DNA of 64,000 bases, from the NCBI GenBank assembly GCA_050084985.1, contig JBITNC010000002.1, positions 806,001-870,000 of the forward strand. The letters run 5' to 3'. This document shows, piece after piece, positions 44,184 to 54,480 of this stretch (its first letter is position 1; each line of letters opens with the position of its first letter). Under the pieces are notes generated by a model. That model ran no database searches. It saw only the letters and a program-made list of their open reading frames with translations, and had not been told where the DNA came from. Origin of the DNA: Nageia nagi. Lineage: Eukaryota; Pinophyta. The position numbers and the translations under genes were made by a program.

Positions 44184-45043
44184 TTATGATAAAATAGCCC
44201 CAATACCTATTCCAGAGGTGTCACATTCTACAGTAAATGGTATAGAGAAATCAGGCATAGCCAACATGGGATAAGTGGTCATTACCTCTTTTAACTTTTC
44301 AAAGGCCCTTTGAGCCTCATTGCTCCAAATGAAAGAATCTTTCTTAGTTAGATCTGTAAGTGGAAAAGCCAATCATGAGAATCCTTTGATGAACCACCTA
44401 TAATAATTACACAACCCCAAAAATCCCTTAGGTGTGTTAAATTGCTGGGGGTGGGCCATTCCTGAATTAAGGCAATCTTTTGTTGGTCAACTTGTACTCC
44501 TTCCTTGCTGATTACGTGCCCCATATACATTACTTGAGTTAGGTCAAACTCACACTTAGATTGTTTGGCAAAGAATTGGTGCCCCTTTAAGACACTTAGC
44601 ACCACATCCAAGTGTTGGAGATGCTCTTCCCATGTTTTGCTGTATACCAAGATATCATCAAAGAAGACTAACACAAATTTTCTCAATTATTCCCTAAAGA
44701 TTTGATTCATGGTAGACTGGAAAGTAGCTGGAGCATTAGTTAATCCAAATGGCATTACCAAAAATTCAAAATATCCATAGTGACAACGGAAGGCTATTTT
44801 ATGTACATCTTCATCTTTCATCTTTATTTGATGATATCCTAATCTAAGATCTATTTTGGAAAAATATTGAGCACCATGTAATTCATCAATTAATTCATCT
44901 ACTCTAGGGATGGGATACCTATTTTTGATAGTCTTCTTGTTGAGCAGCCGATAATCTATGCACATCCTCATGGTTCCATCCTTCTTCTTGACCAACACTA
45001 CTGGAGATGCAAAGGGGCTAGTGCTGGGATGAATATATCCCAT
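44184..45043 (-). pseudogene. Chromovirus reverse transcriptase and start of RNase H
   Basis: [57 protein letters not shown] (catalytic Asp), [14 protein letters not shown], then FRE-stop-LRKF and VLVFFDDILVYSKTWEEHL (FFDD kept). It continues with KCEFDLTQVMYMGHVISKEG. A frame break near 44360 leads to [20 protein letters not shown] and [16 protein letters not shown] (RNase H start, Asp kept). One stop and one frameshift inactivate it. Confidence 0.93.
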
Positions 45044-45578
45044 GTCTAGAAGTTCCTAAATGGTCTTCTCGATCTCATTTTTGAAAGCATGTGGATGCTT
45101 GTATGGTGTCACAATTATTGGTTTGGCCCTTGATTCTAACTCGATGTGATGCTCAAATCCTCTATTGGGCGGAGGTTCTTTAGGGAGTTCTTTGAAAACT
45201 TTGTTGTGTTTCTTCAATATTCGTTGTATATCTAGATGGGCCCGATTTGACTTCTATTGTGTTGAGATGGTGAATGTAGTGCTCCAGAGGATGTCTTCTT
45301 TTTCTAGCTCTTTTTTGATCTCTTGTGAGGATACTTTTATAACTTCCATTCTCTTAAAAGTGGCACTTGGTGATGCTTTCCTCTTACTATCTCAGAGCAT
45401 GATATCCTTTTCTTTAATACTTGAATCTGATCTCACGAGTACAATAGTTGGTCTGGAATTCGCCAAGTGATTTGATCCATGGGGCTCCTAATACCATAGT
45501 GATGTCCTGTAAGGGATAGACCAAATATTCTCCTGTAAATGAATATTCCCCTATTTGAAAACCAAAATTGCTTACCCT
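45044..45578 (-). other. Chromovirus protease-RT linker, stop-rich
   Basis: Lies between the protease and RT on the minus strand with no long frame. The 101-codon plus-strand frame at 45165-45470 is a shadow. Confidence 0.6.
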
Positions 45579-45941
45579 CTAAGAACAGTTGGTGACTTCA
45601 TCTTTGGAGTTAGAGACACAAAAATCCTTTTCATTGTTACATGCTATTTGTTGTTGCTGGATGAATTCTGAGCTGATGAAGTTGTGCGTGGCCTTCTCAT
45701 CAATCATGATTTTTACTAGAATATTTCCAAATTTTGCTTTTAAATAAAATGCAGAGGGATGTGATGTACCATGTACTGAAGCAGGGGCAGGAGGTGGATC
45801 TGAAGATTTTTCCTTAAATACCTCCATGTAATGATGACATCTTTGCCCTTTATAGGTGTGTCCGAAGATCCATTTGCTTTGACAAAACCAACATAATTTG
45901 ATCAACATCCTTCCCGAATTGGTGCAATCTCCCTTTTTCAT
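45579..45941 (-). pseudogene. Chromovirus gag remnant (zinc motif) and protease
   Basis: 120 residues: MKKGDCTNSGRM, a Cys/His block CWFCQSKWIFGHTYKGQRCH resembling the end of chromovirus gag, then the protease, KIMIDEKATHNFISSEF. The usual motif is D-S-G-A-T-H-N-F; here it is D-E-K, so the catalytic loop is destroyed. The frame starts only 25 bases from the primer site, so nearly the whole capsid part of gag is missing. Confidence 0.8.
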
Positions 45942-45966
45942 TTTTTCCAGGCTGGTAGGAAAACTA

Positions 45967-45978
45967 GCTCTGATACCA
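45967..45978 (-). promoter_or_regulatory. Chromovirus primer-binding site (initiator Met-tRNA type)
   Basis: TGGTATCAGAGC on the minus strand, one base from the LTR. This is the standard plant Met-tRNA-primed sequence. Confidence 0.93.
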
Positions 45979-45979
45979 C

Positions 45980-47082
45980 TGTAATATCCCCAAAACTCAC
46001 AAAATGTGATTTTGTTAAAGTGTAATATTCTAAAGTTGAAATATCACTACTTAGGAATTTATATATATTTTTATAATTTTTTAACTAGCTCAATTCAAAT
46101 CAGATCTGCAAATTGAACAAGAAATAGAGCCAAAAATGAATTTTATTCGTCAAGAGCTGGGATGTCCCAAATGGATAAGTACAATACTCAAGGAAAAATA
46201 CCCAAATGCTCAAGAAGGGGGACGTTTACCCTCATAAGGTAGATTTGGATGATCTAGCCCTACAAGTTCTTCAACCTCTTCTCCCTAATACTAGATGAGC
46301 CTCCTCACACTGATTCGGTTGGTATGGATCTAGGATGTGCCTCCTCACATTGATTTGGTAGGTTAGATCTAGATCTGGAATATGGCTGCACTGGTTAATT
46401 CTAGATCTATCCCACTGGCTGGATCTAGATCAGGGACAGAATAGTTCCACCACACTAGCTCGAACTATTCTAGTAACTCCACCTCACTAGCTCGAGCTAC
46501 TCTAGCAACTCCACCTCATTGGCTCAAGCTACTATCCTAGCTTAGGTAAGAACTCCTCCACACTGGCTCGAGCTCTCCCACTAAGCTAGCTAGAAAGCTG
46601 TAACTCCACTAGCTGCTAACCCCCAAAAAGAGATAAACTCTGATGATCTTCCAACATTTCCAAATGATGCATCCCATATCCTTTTATAACAAGATCTCTC
46701 ATACCTTGTAATCACCCAAAGTGCAACATCTCTCTTCTGGTGTCTTGGGATGACAAATTAAATCATCTAGGGACCCAAGAAGCCCAATGTCCCACAATGG
46801 TTGCCTAGAGATGCCAAATTACAAGATCAATGGCTCATAAATGCAACGTCCCATTATGAGAGACTAATATTGCATTAATTACAAATAATTAAGTCAGATT
46901 AATTAAATAAAATCCAAGGGTGAGTGCCTCAAGGGTCTCTTTAGCCTTGGTTACAGAAATAAATGCAAAATATTAATAAAATACTCATAAATTAATTTAT
47001 TTTTGGTTTCTCCTCCTTTGCCATGAACGTCACACTCCAAGAGGAGAGAAAGTGGACGTTTTACAAATTTGGGGACATTACA
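45980..47082 (-). repeat. Chromovirus LTR (right, 5' LTR)
   Basis: TGTAATATCCCC..GGGGACATTACA, 1103 bp. Partner of 32477-33580. Confidence 0.94.
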
Positions 47083-47087
47083 AAATA
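47083..47087. repeat. Target-site duplication, right (chromovirus), AAATA
   Basis: Pairs with GAATA at 32472-32476, one mismatch. Confidence 0.65.
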
Positions 47088-49537
47088 TGTGATATCACTA
47101 CACACATACCTATTCACCTAATAAAGTTATGTCCATACCAATAGAGGACTTAAGGGCAATTAAGAAGTATGAACTTTGCACCACTTGGATCATCGAACTT
47201 AGAGGGTTTAGTCTGCCTATTCTCACGTCATGGATCCCTAAACAAGTCATGTTACAAAATGTATGTGTGAATGCGTTCATTTTAGAGGGTTGCTTATTTC
47301 AATGTTTACGATTTTGTATAAGTAAATAAAGCAAAAATGCTAAACATGAAGTAAAAGAGCATAAGTAAAAAAATATCATACATTCAATGCTTGGAACCTT
47401 AAGAGTCCAATGGGTTTTGTTTATTAACCCCTAAAGGACATCTTTACATAGGTCCATATCTTGCACAAGTTAACCTTGTATAAAGGATACATCAATTTTC
47501 ATAATTTACACAAGTCCAATAACTTTGCATAAAAAAATACTTTAGCATGTAGTATTTCATAACTTTGAATTAAATAATAAGCATGTATCTTAAGTATCAT
47601 CCTTATTAATTTGCATAAGTTAACTTTGCATAAGTAAATAAGCATGCATCAATAACTTAAAAAAATAAGTACTAATTATGAGCTTGCAATAACTTAAGTA
47701 TTAAGTAGGAAGCATGCATCAATCCATAACTTAAAAGAAAATTAAGTAAGTATGCATTATAACTTAAAAATTATGCAAGCAACATGCATTAAACTTTTAA
47801 GTAAAAAAAATTCATACCCCCCTTTTTTACTTAAAGTTGTACCCCTTAAGATAGCATACTTAGCTTAACTTTATCTTTTAAAAATATTTTGCATGCTAAA
47901 AAAATTCTAAGTATACTTCCATTCTAATTTTAAGTGAATACAATTTTTTTTTTTAAAGTAAAAAAAAATCCTTCTTTACTTAAATAACATGCTTAAGTAA
48001 GACTTTGAAGGAATTAAAGACTTACCAAGGTTTTAAAGTCTTGCTACTTGTAATACTTAAAAAGACTTTAATTGGTTAGTGAAGTAAATACCCAAAAAAA
48101 AAGACAAAAAAAAATGATGACTACTAATAAATTTAGGACAAAAAATTTACTATACTCTAAAAAGACTTTTACTCACGCCTAAATGATGGCAGGTTCATAA
48201 AGAATGACAGAAAGTGGGTAGGAAAAAATTTTCAAAAAGAAAAGAATTGGGCTTCAAGATGGTGAGGGGCACAAACTAATGCACATTTACTCAAAAAATA
48301 AAAGGAAGGCGAAACAAATATGGTGGACGAGGGGGCCATTGTGATGGGTTGAGAGATAGCTACATTTATGAGGAGAGGAGAGCCAAGAGCAGTAGAAGCA
48401 GCAGGTTGCGGGGTTAGGTGGCCGGTTGTGCGGCAGGAGGGATGCTGCGGGGTTACGTGGTCGGTTGGTCATTTTTTTTACATCCGATATATCACTTACA
48501 ATAGCATAGTATTGAATTCAAATTTGAAAGAGGAGGGTTATTTTCATTTGCCCACCAATCAGTGATGGTAGGCCCAACCATGCTTTCGTTGCGAGTGACT
48601 GGAAAGGGTTGCATGAGGGGTGAGAAGGAACCTGAAAGTCGCGATGAGGAAGGGGAGCTCGGGCACTAGAGCACCTGATCAAACAGTTTTAGTGTCATTC
48701 TTCATAAAGTGGAGAGTTTACAGAGAGGGCTGCACAGGTTGGGACTATTATTACGCGTAGGAGTCAACAGGAGGCTGAGAACAACGGAGATGGGGTTTGG
48801 TTGAATTATTTCACCAACCCCCCTTTTTTCTTCTTCCTTTTTTTATGTTAAAGATTTTTTTTTTTTAAATTAAATACCTTCCTCTTAATTTTGGAAAAAG
48901 GCTTTTTTCTTTTTTAGTTACTGAAATGCAACCTCAATCATTTTTTGTTGATATCAAAAATAGTTGAAAAAAAATTGTATATGACAATTATTTTGATAAA
49001 AGAATTAAGGCTAACAAAAAATATAAGGTTTTCATTGAAATTTTGCATATAATTTTTTTTAAAGAAGAAATGTATATAGTTTAATCAAAACTTTTTGATA
49101 TACATAAAGAAAAAAAAACTTAAAAAAATTAAGGATATGCAAAATTATAGCAATATAATAGGTAAAAATTGCAACTAGCAATAAGACATGTTAGTATAAA
49201 ATAATGTAACAAAATATATTGTTATCAAATATTTGCATGCAAATTTGAAGGAAAAAATATAGATATATAAATTTTTTACTCAACTTTTGATAATAAAACC
49301 TTCAAAAATAATGAAGTATATGCAAAATTATAGCAATATGATAGGAAACTAACAATAATACATGTTAGTGTGTAACAAAATATATATTGCTATATTAAGT
49401 AAATTACGATAAAGTGAAGTAAGATTATACCTTGAATCACTTTTACCTCTCAATAGAATGAAGGATAAAGAATGAGAACCTTCAAGATGAAGATGTAGAG
49501 CCTCAACACCAAGGATGTGAAGAGGAGCTTTCAAGGA
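47083..49537 (-). other. Copia leader, LTR-proximal part
   Basis: About 2.45 kb without a supported gene. 47340-47820 is rich in imperfect repeats of (A)AGCATGCATCA/AACTTAA. 48290-48790 is a locally GC-richer patch with GGTTGCGGGGTTAGGTGG and GCTGCGGGGTTACGTGG as near-repeats. 48840-49380 is very AT-rich, with two copies of a block (TATGCAAAATTATAGCAATAT at ~49134 and ~49320). Frames at 47129-47329 and 48287-48565 have no recognisable motif. Confidence 0.6.
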
Positions 49538-49549
49538 GCTCTGATACCA
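49538..49549 (-). promoter_or_regulatory. Copia primer-binding site (initiator Met-tRNA type)
   Basis: TGGTATCAGAGC on the minus strand, two bases from the LTR end. Confidence 0.93.
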
Positions 49550-49551
49550 AA

Positions 49552-50056
49552 TGAGAGAATTAAACTATAATAAGAACAATCTTAAACAACTAAGATCTCT
49601 TGAAAACTCACAATACACATCTAACAAACTCACAAATAAGACGATCTCATAAAGTAACTCAAGATGTAAAGTGGTTCCTCCAACTTGGAGTACATCCACT
49701 AACTAGATCTTTCCTTCAATCACAAATACAACTCTCTTACAATCCTCCTACTCTTTCCTCCTAACCACTATCCTATAGCATAACTTTACTCTATAATTGG
49801 TGTGTAATCACAAAGAGGGAGCCTTCTATTTATAAGCCAAAATCCTTCTTTGGATCACCCTTTTATCCAATGTACAAAAGCATGACATGTGCATCCTTTT
49901 ACCCAAGAGGCATGCTCATGACATAAAGTGTAGGATAAGTTACATTATCATATTCACTTAAATACTTAAGGTATCAAATGATACCATTAAGTATTAGTGA
50001 ACTTACATAGAAGATTTAATATAAACCTTTACAATAATGCATTATACATTCCAACA
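49552..50056 (-). repeat. Copia LTR (right, 5' LTR)
   Basis: TGAGAGAATT..CATTCCAACA, 505 bp. Partner of 26805-27308. Confidence 0.92.
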
Positions 50057-50061
50057 AACCC
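50057..50061. repeat. Target-site duplication AACCC, right (copia)
   Basis: Pairs with 26800-26804. Confidence 0.85.
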
Positions 50062-50471
50062 TAAATTACCAAGATCTTTATGAAAGATACAAGTTCAACA
50101 CAATAGCGTGAAACCATAAACCAATCTCACAAATAATACAAGACATAAAGTGGTTCCTCCAACTAAGAGTACATCCACTATCAAGATTCTCTTAATACTC
50201 AAAAGATATCTCTCTTACAAACTCATCTCTTATCTTCTTAAAAACTATAAGCGTAACTTTGCTCTTTAAACTTGTGTATTTTACAAGAGGAGATGCCTTC
50301 TATTTATAGGATGAAATCTCCACCTTAACCTCTCTAATACTCAAGGGTAAGGTTAAGGGTTAACAATATTTTATTTATTAAACACTTAAAGGTATCTAGT
50401 GATACTTTAAGTGTTTAATAGATTATATTGAAGTAATATTAACTCACAATATTATATTACAAATTCTAACA
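50062..50471 (-). mobile_element. Solo LTR, main fragment, related to the copia LTR
   Basis: On the minus strand it starts TGTTAGAATTTG. With 26775-26804 it forms a ~440-bp LTR ending CCTACA. It shares AAAGTGGTTCCTCCAACT and GAGTACATCCACTA with the 505-bp copia LTRs but is clearly more diverged. No internal element sequence accompanies it. It interrupts the kinase reading frame. Confidence 0.82.
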
Positions 50472-50476
50472 CTTCT
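50472..50476. repeat. Target-site duplication CTTCT, right (solo LTR)
   Basis: Pairs with 26770-26774. Confidence 0.85.
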
Positions 50477-52000
50477 CACCTCTTCATCATTTGCATTATT
50501 TGCAATTCTACTATCTACAACACACATTTTGTTGTCCTTGTGGATTTGAGTAGCCATCCATGTTGGAAAATACAACTTGTTGGACTCTTTCACACTCGAT
50601 TCTAGGTTTCTTTACCCTAGTATGATTTCCAGAAGTGTCATACCAAAACTATACACATCTACCTTTAGAGTGATAGGAAGGCCAAAGATCCACTCTGGAG
50701 CTAAGTAACCTCTCATTCTCCTTATGGTTGTTAACACCTGGCTAAAATCTCTTCTTGTTAGCTTTGCTAGCTCGAAATCCCCCAACTTTGGGTACAAGTT
50801 GTCATCCAAGAGAATGTTTCCAAGCTTAACATTACCATGAATGATGCATTTGTTGCATTCATCGTGAAGGTAAACCAATCCCTAAGCGACCCCTAGTGCT
50901 ATCTCAAATCATGTTTTTCAATCCTCTACCTTTGATTCATTTATGGACTTGTTGCTAAATAAAAAAATGTTCAAGAGTCCTTAAGCATTCGATATTTTTT
51001 TACACAAAATCCATAAATCCTTATTAGATTCACATGTTTCTTACAATGTTGATTTCAACACAAAACTACTTTTCTCCTTATCCTATGAATTTTAATTTTT
51101 TTATGGCAATAAGTGTATCATCTGGTAAGGTTACCATGAATACCAAATTGAATACACTGCTTCCCAACTTATGTGTAAAGCTTTTGTTGAAATCTACAAC
51201 TCCTTGTATGTGAACATCTGAATCAATGTTGTAACATCAACCTTATTGGCTTATGGATGTTTGTAGCTAGAAGCCACGATGAACCTTAGACCTAAATAAG
51301 CAAAAAATACATCAACGCACCCCTTGTTCAATATCATAAAGCACCTCCACCAAAATGAACATGCCAAAATAATGGCGAAACCAATAATAACTCTAACCAC
51401 TATCATCATCTTGCTTCTTCACCCTTTGGTGGAGGGAGAGCTTCCAAATACAGATGTTGCTAGCTGAAGGAAGGTGTTTGAATCATTCTTCAACCTAGCA
51501 TCATGAATTCTTATTAATTCTTCTCCCTAGATTTGGTAGATATTATACATGTAATTAAAAGTTATGCAAGAGCAGTTTGCAAGGCATGCTTTCATGTAGT
51601 AATTCCATTTCATGGCATATAAATGATTATGGTGGTTGTTATCAGTTAGTTGCACATTCATGTCAATGAGCTAGTCCTTGCTTTTGTTTTTGTAATCATA
51701 GTTCAATGAGGTATGTTGAACACATCCACCCAACCACCACTATTGCGAACCCCAAGCTTTATGGTCTTTGGGCTCGAACCTTCCCGAATAGCTACAGAAT
51801 TGGATATTATTATATTTGCAAGTTCCATAGACCCCACAAATGCCATAAATTTCACATTGGTCTCTAGGTTGAGACCATCCATCGATAGCCTATAATTATT
51901 ACGTCTTGTTATACCTATTAATAAGAAATGGTCCTATAGCTAATGAAGCCTCTTCTCACATAAACAATGTTTGTCCATTCCTTATAATTTAACCATAAAC
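50477..52000 (-). pseudogene. G-type-lectin/S-locus receptor-like kinase pseudogene, main part
   Basis: Minus strand, N to C: EGF-like/S-locus region PRDQCEIYGICGVYGTC and a WWLGGCVQ phrase (~51870-51710); PAN-like MKACLANCSCITFNY (~51600); transmembrane VRVIIGFAIILACSFWW (~51390-51340) with basic flanks; N-lobe KLGSSVFNLVF (decayed Gly loop) and DDTLIAIKKLK (ATP Lys, ~51110); IVYLHDECNKC-type helix; catalytic loop IIHGNVKLGNILL, where the expected H-C-D has Asn for Asp (~50832); DFE for DFG (~50775); RRMRGYLAPEWIFGLPI; DVYSFGMTLLEIILG; then FPTWMATQIHKDNKMCVVD and DEEVR, continuing at 26769. Stops include GVA-stop-GL (~50885). The mannose-lectin domain expected upstream is not recognisable. 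Closest to the SD2-5-like family. Non-functional. Confidence 0.85.
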
Positions 52001-52937
52001 TTACCATCCATAGAAATTTAATCATTAATTACATCCCATCTTATCCTCAACCCCATCCATACTCTAACTAGTATATTCTTGTTTTCAACACATCTCTCTT
52101 CTCCATTTCAAACTTATCCAAACCTTTATTTTCTCTCACAATGTACTTGAATTAAAAAATTGTTGTAATATTTTCAAAAAAATAATACTACTTCTTCTAC
52201 AAACATTTTTATACTTATGTTCTCTGCAATTGCATATATATCTCATCCATAATGTTGCTTCATCGTATCTTTCAACTTTTCATTATTATGTCGAGAGGCG
52301 TAACTATAGTTGCAACATGGGGAAGTGGAGAGCCAAATATTGCATGTATGTACATCAATAATATGTTGGCTATATTTTAAAAAAAGAATTTAAAAAAAAA
52401 AAGTAGTTAGCTAATAAAAAATATATCTACATAACTATATAAATATATCACGTAGTTCACAAAAAATCAAATTTAATTACTTGCACATAATTTTAATAAT
52501 TCGAATAAGAGGTTACAAATAATTCGAATAAGAGGCTACAAATAATTAGAATAAGAGATAGGCTTCAAATTGGTATTTCTAAATGTTTTTTGATGTATAA
52601 GGAGTTATATCAAAACTAGTTCCTATTCTACCTAGAGCACTAACTTTTATTAAATCCCAAAATCTTAAACTCTCTAAAATGATAACCTTCTTTAAGTAGA
52701 TGTGAATCCAATGTAAACAATAAATGGATCAACTCAAAGAAAAACTTAAGGATTTTTGTCAAAGGATCACAAACCCTCACTCATATTTCTCTATTATGAT
52801 TTTTTCTCTCAACCAAATCATGCTTAACTATTCTACTAAGTATAACCTTAAATTCCTTAAATTTTTAAACATTACTAATAAGAAAGACTCTACTCATGAT
52901 ATTAGGCAACACAAGGAATTATGAATTATTATTTTTA
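52001..52937. other. Sequence upstream of the kinase pseudogene; lectin domain not recognisable
   Basis: The missing N-terminal lectin part of the kinase should lie here. Only weak S-locus-like traces are seen to ~52100 (MDG, RNGQT). A 22-bp tandem repeat lies inside. The plus-strand frame 52724-52924 has no known motif. Confidence 0.45.
52495..52561. repeat. 22-bp tandem repeat, three copies
   Basis: AATAATTCGAATAAGAGG plus four bases is repeated at ~52495, 52518 and 52540. The third copy has ATTAGAATAAGAGAT. Confidence 0.9.
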
Positions 52938-54480
52938 CATGATGAAAAACTCTAAGAAAAACTCTTTTTATAAAATTCTTTCAAGTTATGTGCTCTAATG
53001 ATTTTATACATTGCTAAAATGCCTCATCTACAACTTCTCTTCCCTTGTGGACCTCTTTGGGCATTGCTTCAAGATTAATATTATTAAACTTTTTCTTAAT
53101 TACATAATATGAAATGCATAACTAATCAATCATTCATTGAATTAATTACTGAATTTAAGAATAAACTATATATGATTCAATATTATTATAATTATATAGA
53201 TATTATTAAAAAAAATCATACTTACTTTATAAAATAAAGAAAATTTGGTGAAGTGTTACATACATAATTATGGTTGTGTGTAATGTTAAAGGTTCTTTAT
53301 TCAAGGGTAATGATTATAAGGTGAGTGCCAGAAGTTGGGTCCACTTTATGGTCAAAAAGTGGAAGTATTTTTCTTGATTTTCAAGTTTGGGAATGATTGA
53401 TCTTAAAATTTGAAGTACTTAAATATGGAATCATGCAAAAGGTCATTGTGATGAAAATGTAGTGCTTAGAGTCTAGTTTTCAAATATATTATTTATTCCA
53501 ATGCCCAGATGATAAAAATTAAGTTTTTATAGGGATGAACAAAAACTACTCTTTAAAATATATCATTTTAGTACCATACTATGCATGTGTCCATCATGAC
53601 CAAAATTAAGGTATTTTTTTTAAATCCTTTTAGGCATAGATACAAAAGACATTGAAGCTTATCATGGATATTTTTCTATAATTTTTTCATGAATATTTTT
53701 TTATTAATTTTGTATTGATCATGTTTGTTATTTCAAAAAATGCTCATGTTCATGACACATAATTTGACCTAAACTTGATCTTTTTTCAATTTTTTTTCTT
53801 ATGGAGAATTCTTTGAAGCTTGTCCTTATATAATATTTTTTCAGAACTCCTAAAAAACAAAAATTTATTAACAAAAGAAGATACCATCATGTTCAAGTAA
53901 ATGGATCACATTTTCTAAAGTTTAATTGAAAATTTTAAAATCTTATTCAATTGTAAAAAAAAAATTATATATTTTAAATATAAGCTCATCAAGCTTTTCT
54001 TGAGCCTAAAATCGAGGGTAAATTGGTGATTCAAATATTGAGATCTCTATCTTTAATGATAAGAAAATGCATATATTATAGTTTCAAATATTGGGATCCT
54101 AATATTTATTAAGATCCCAAACCTATCAATTTTAATTTATTAAAATTGGGATCTTGATTTTTTCGATATTGAGTTTTAAGTTTGCCTATTTCTTTTTCAA
54201 GTGGACTCAACTTCTTACTTTCACCCTATAACTTTGTATTTATAGATACTCAATTACCATAAAGAAGTACTTAGAAGAATATATAAAATATTTTATTTTA
54301 CTTTTTTTTTATATATGAACTTAGTTTTCAAAATTATTCTTTAAAATAATTACATAATATTAGTAATAAAAAAAATCTTAGTTTTCAAATAGAAAAGAAA
54401 GATCTAGAAGAGTAAAGATTCATTTTTTTACTTATTTCAAAAGAATTTATTTTCATATCAATTATGTATTAATAATATAT
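52938..54480. repeat. Diverged dispersed repeat, copy B (pairs with 1-700)
   Basis: 52938-53207 aligns with 1-240 and ~54370-54480 with ~545-700. The intervening ~1.1 kb has no match in copy A beyond ~300 unaligned bases. It begins at the same TTTACATGATG as the window start, so the true left boundary of the repeat is visible only here, if at all. Confidence 0.6.
54091..54148. repeat. Two adjacent inverted repeats
   Basis: TTGGGATCCTAA / TTAAGATCCCAA (54091-54120, 12-bp arms with one mismatch) is followed at once by CAATTTTAA / TTAAAATTG (54127-54148, 9-bp perfect arms, 4-base loop). TTGGGATCTTG recurs just after (54145-54156). Confidence 0.8.

Larger units (their letters stand above)
32477..47082 (-). 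mobile_element. Chromodomain Ty3/gypsy element (chromovirus), interrupted
   Basis: LTRs of 1104 and 1103 bp, a TGGTATCAGAGC primer site, a GAGAAGGGGAGACT polypurine tract and, on the minus strand, protease, RT, RNase H, integrase and a C-terminal chromodomain. The block is 14.6 kb, of which 8.96 kb is the gag-only array inserted in the integrase. Gag is almost absent. About 5% of positions differ between the LTRs over the first ~190 bases by eye, mostly transitions. The element is inserted in the copia leader. Confidence 0.92.
26805..50056 (-). mobile_element. Ty1/copia LTR retrotransposon carrying two nested elements
   Basis: Two ~505-bp LTRs of one family bound the 23.25-kb block, with AACCC duplications. 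About 8.6 kb is copia itself (26805-32476 and 47083-50056), and the rest is the chromovirus inserted in its leader. Minus-strand order from the right: LTR, methionine-tRNA primer site, long leader, gag, integrase, RT, RNase H, polypurine tract, LTR. Integrase before RT is the copia order. All domains carry stops. Confidence 0.9.

Noticed and set aside
48287-48565. Frames in the GC-rich patch of the copia leader
   Set aside because: Overlapping frames on both strands follow the base composition, with no domain or conserved motif.
26610-51900. Functional receptor kinase gene with a very large intron
   Set aside because: The interruption is explained exactly by retrotransposons with target duplications inside the coding frame, and catalytic residues and frame are lost.
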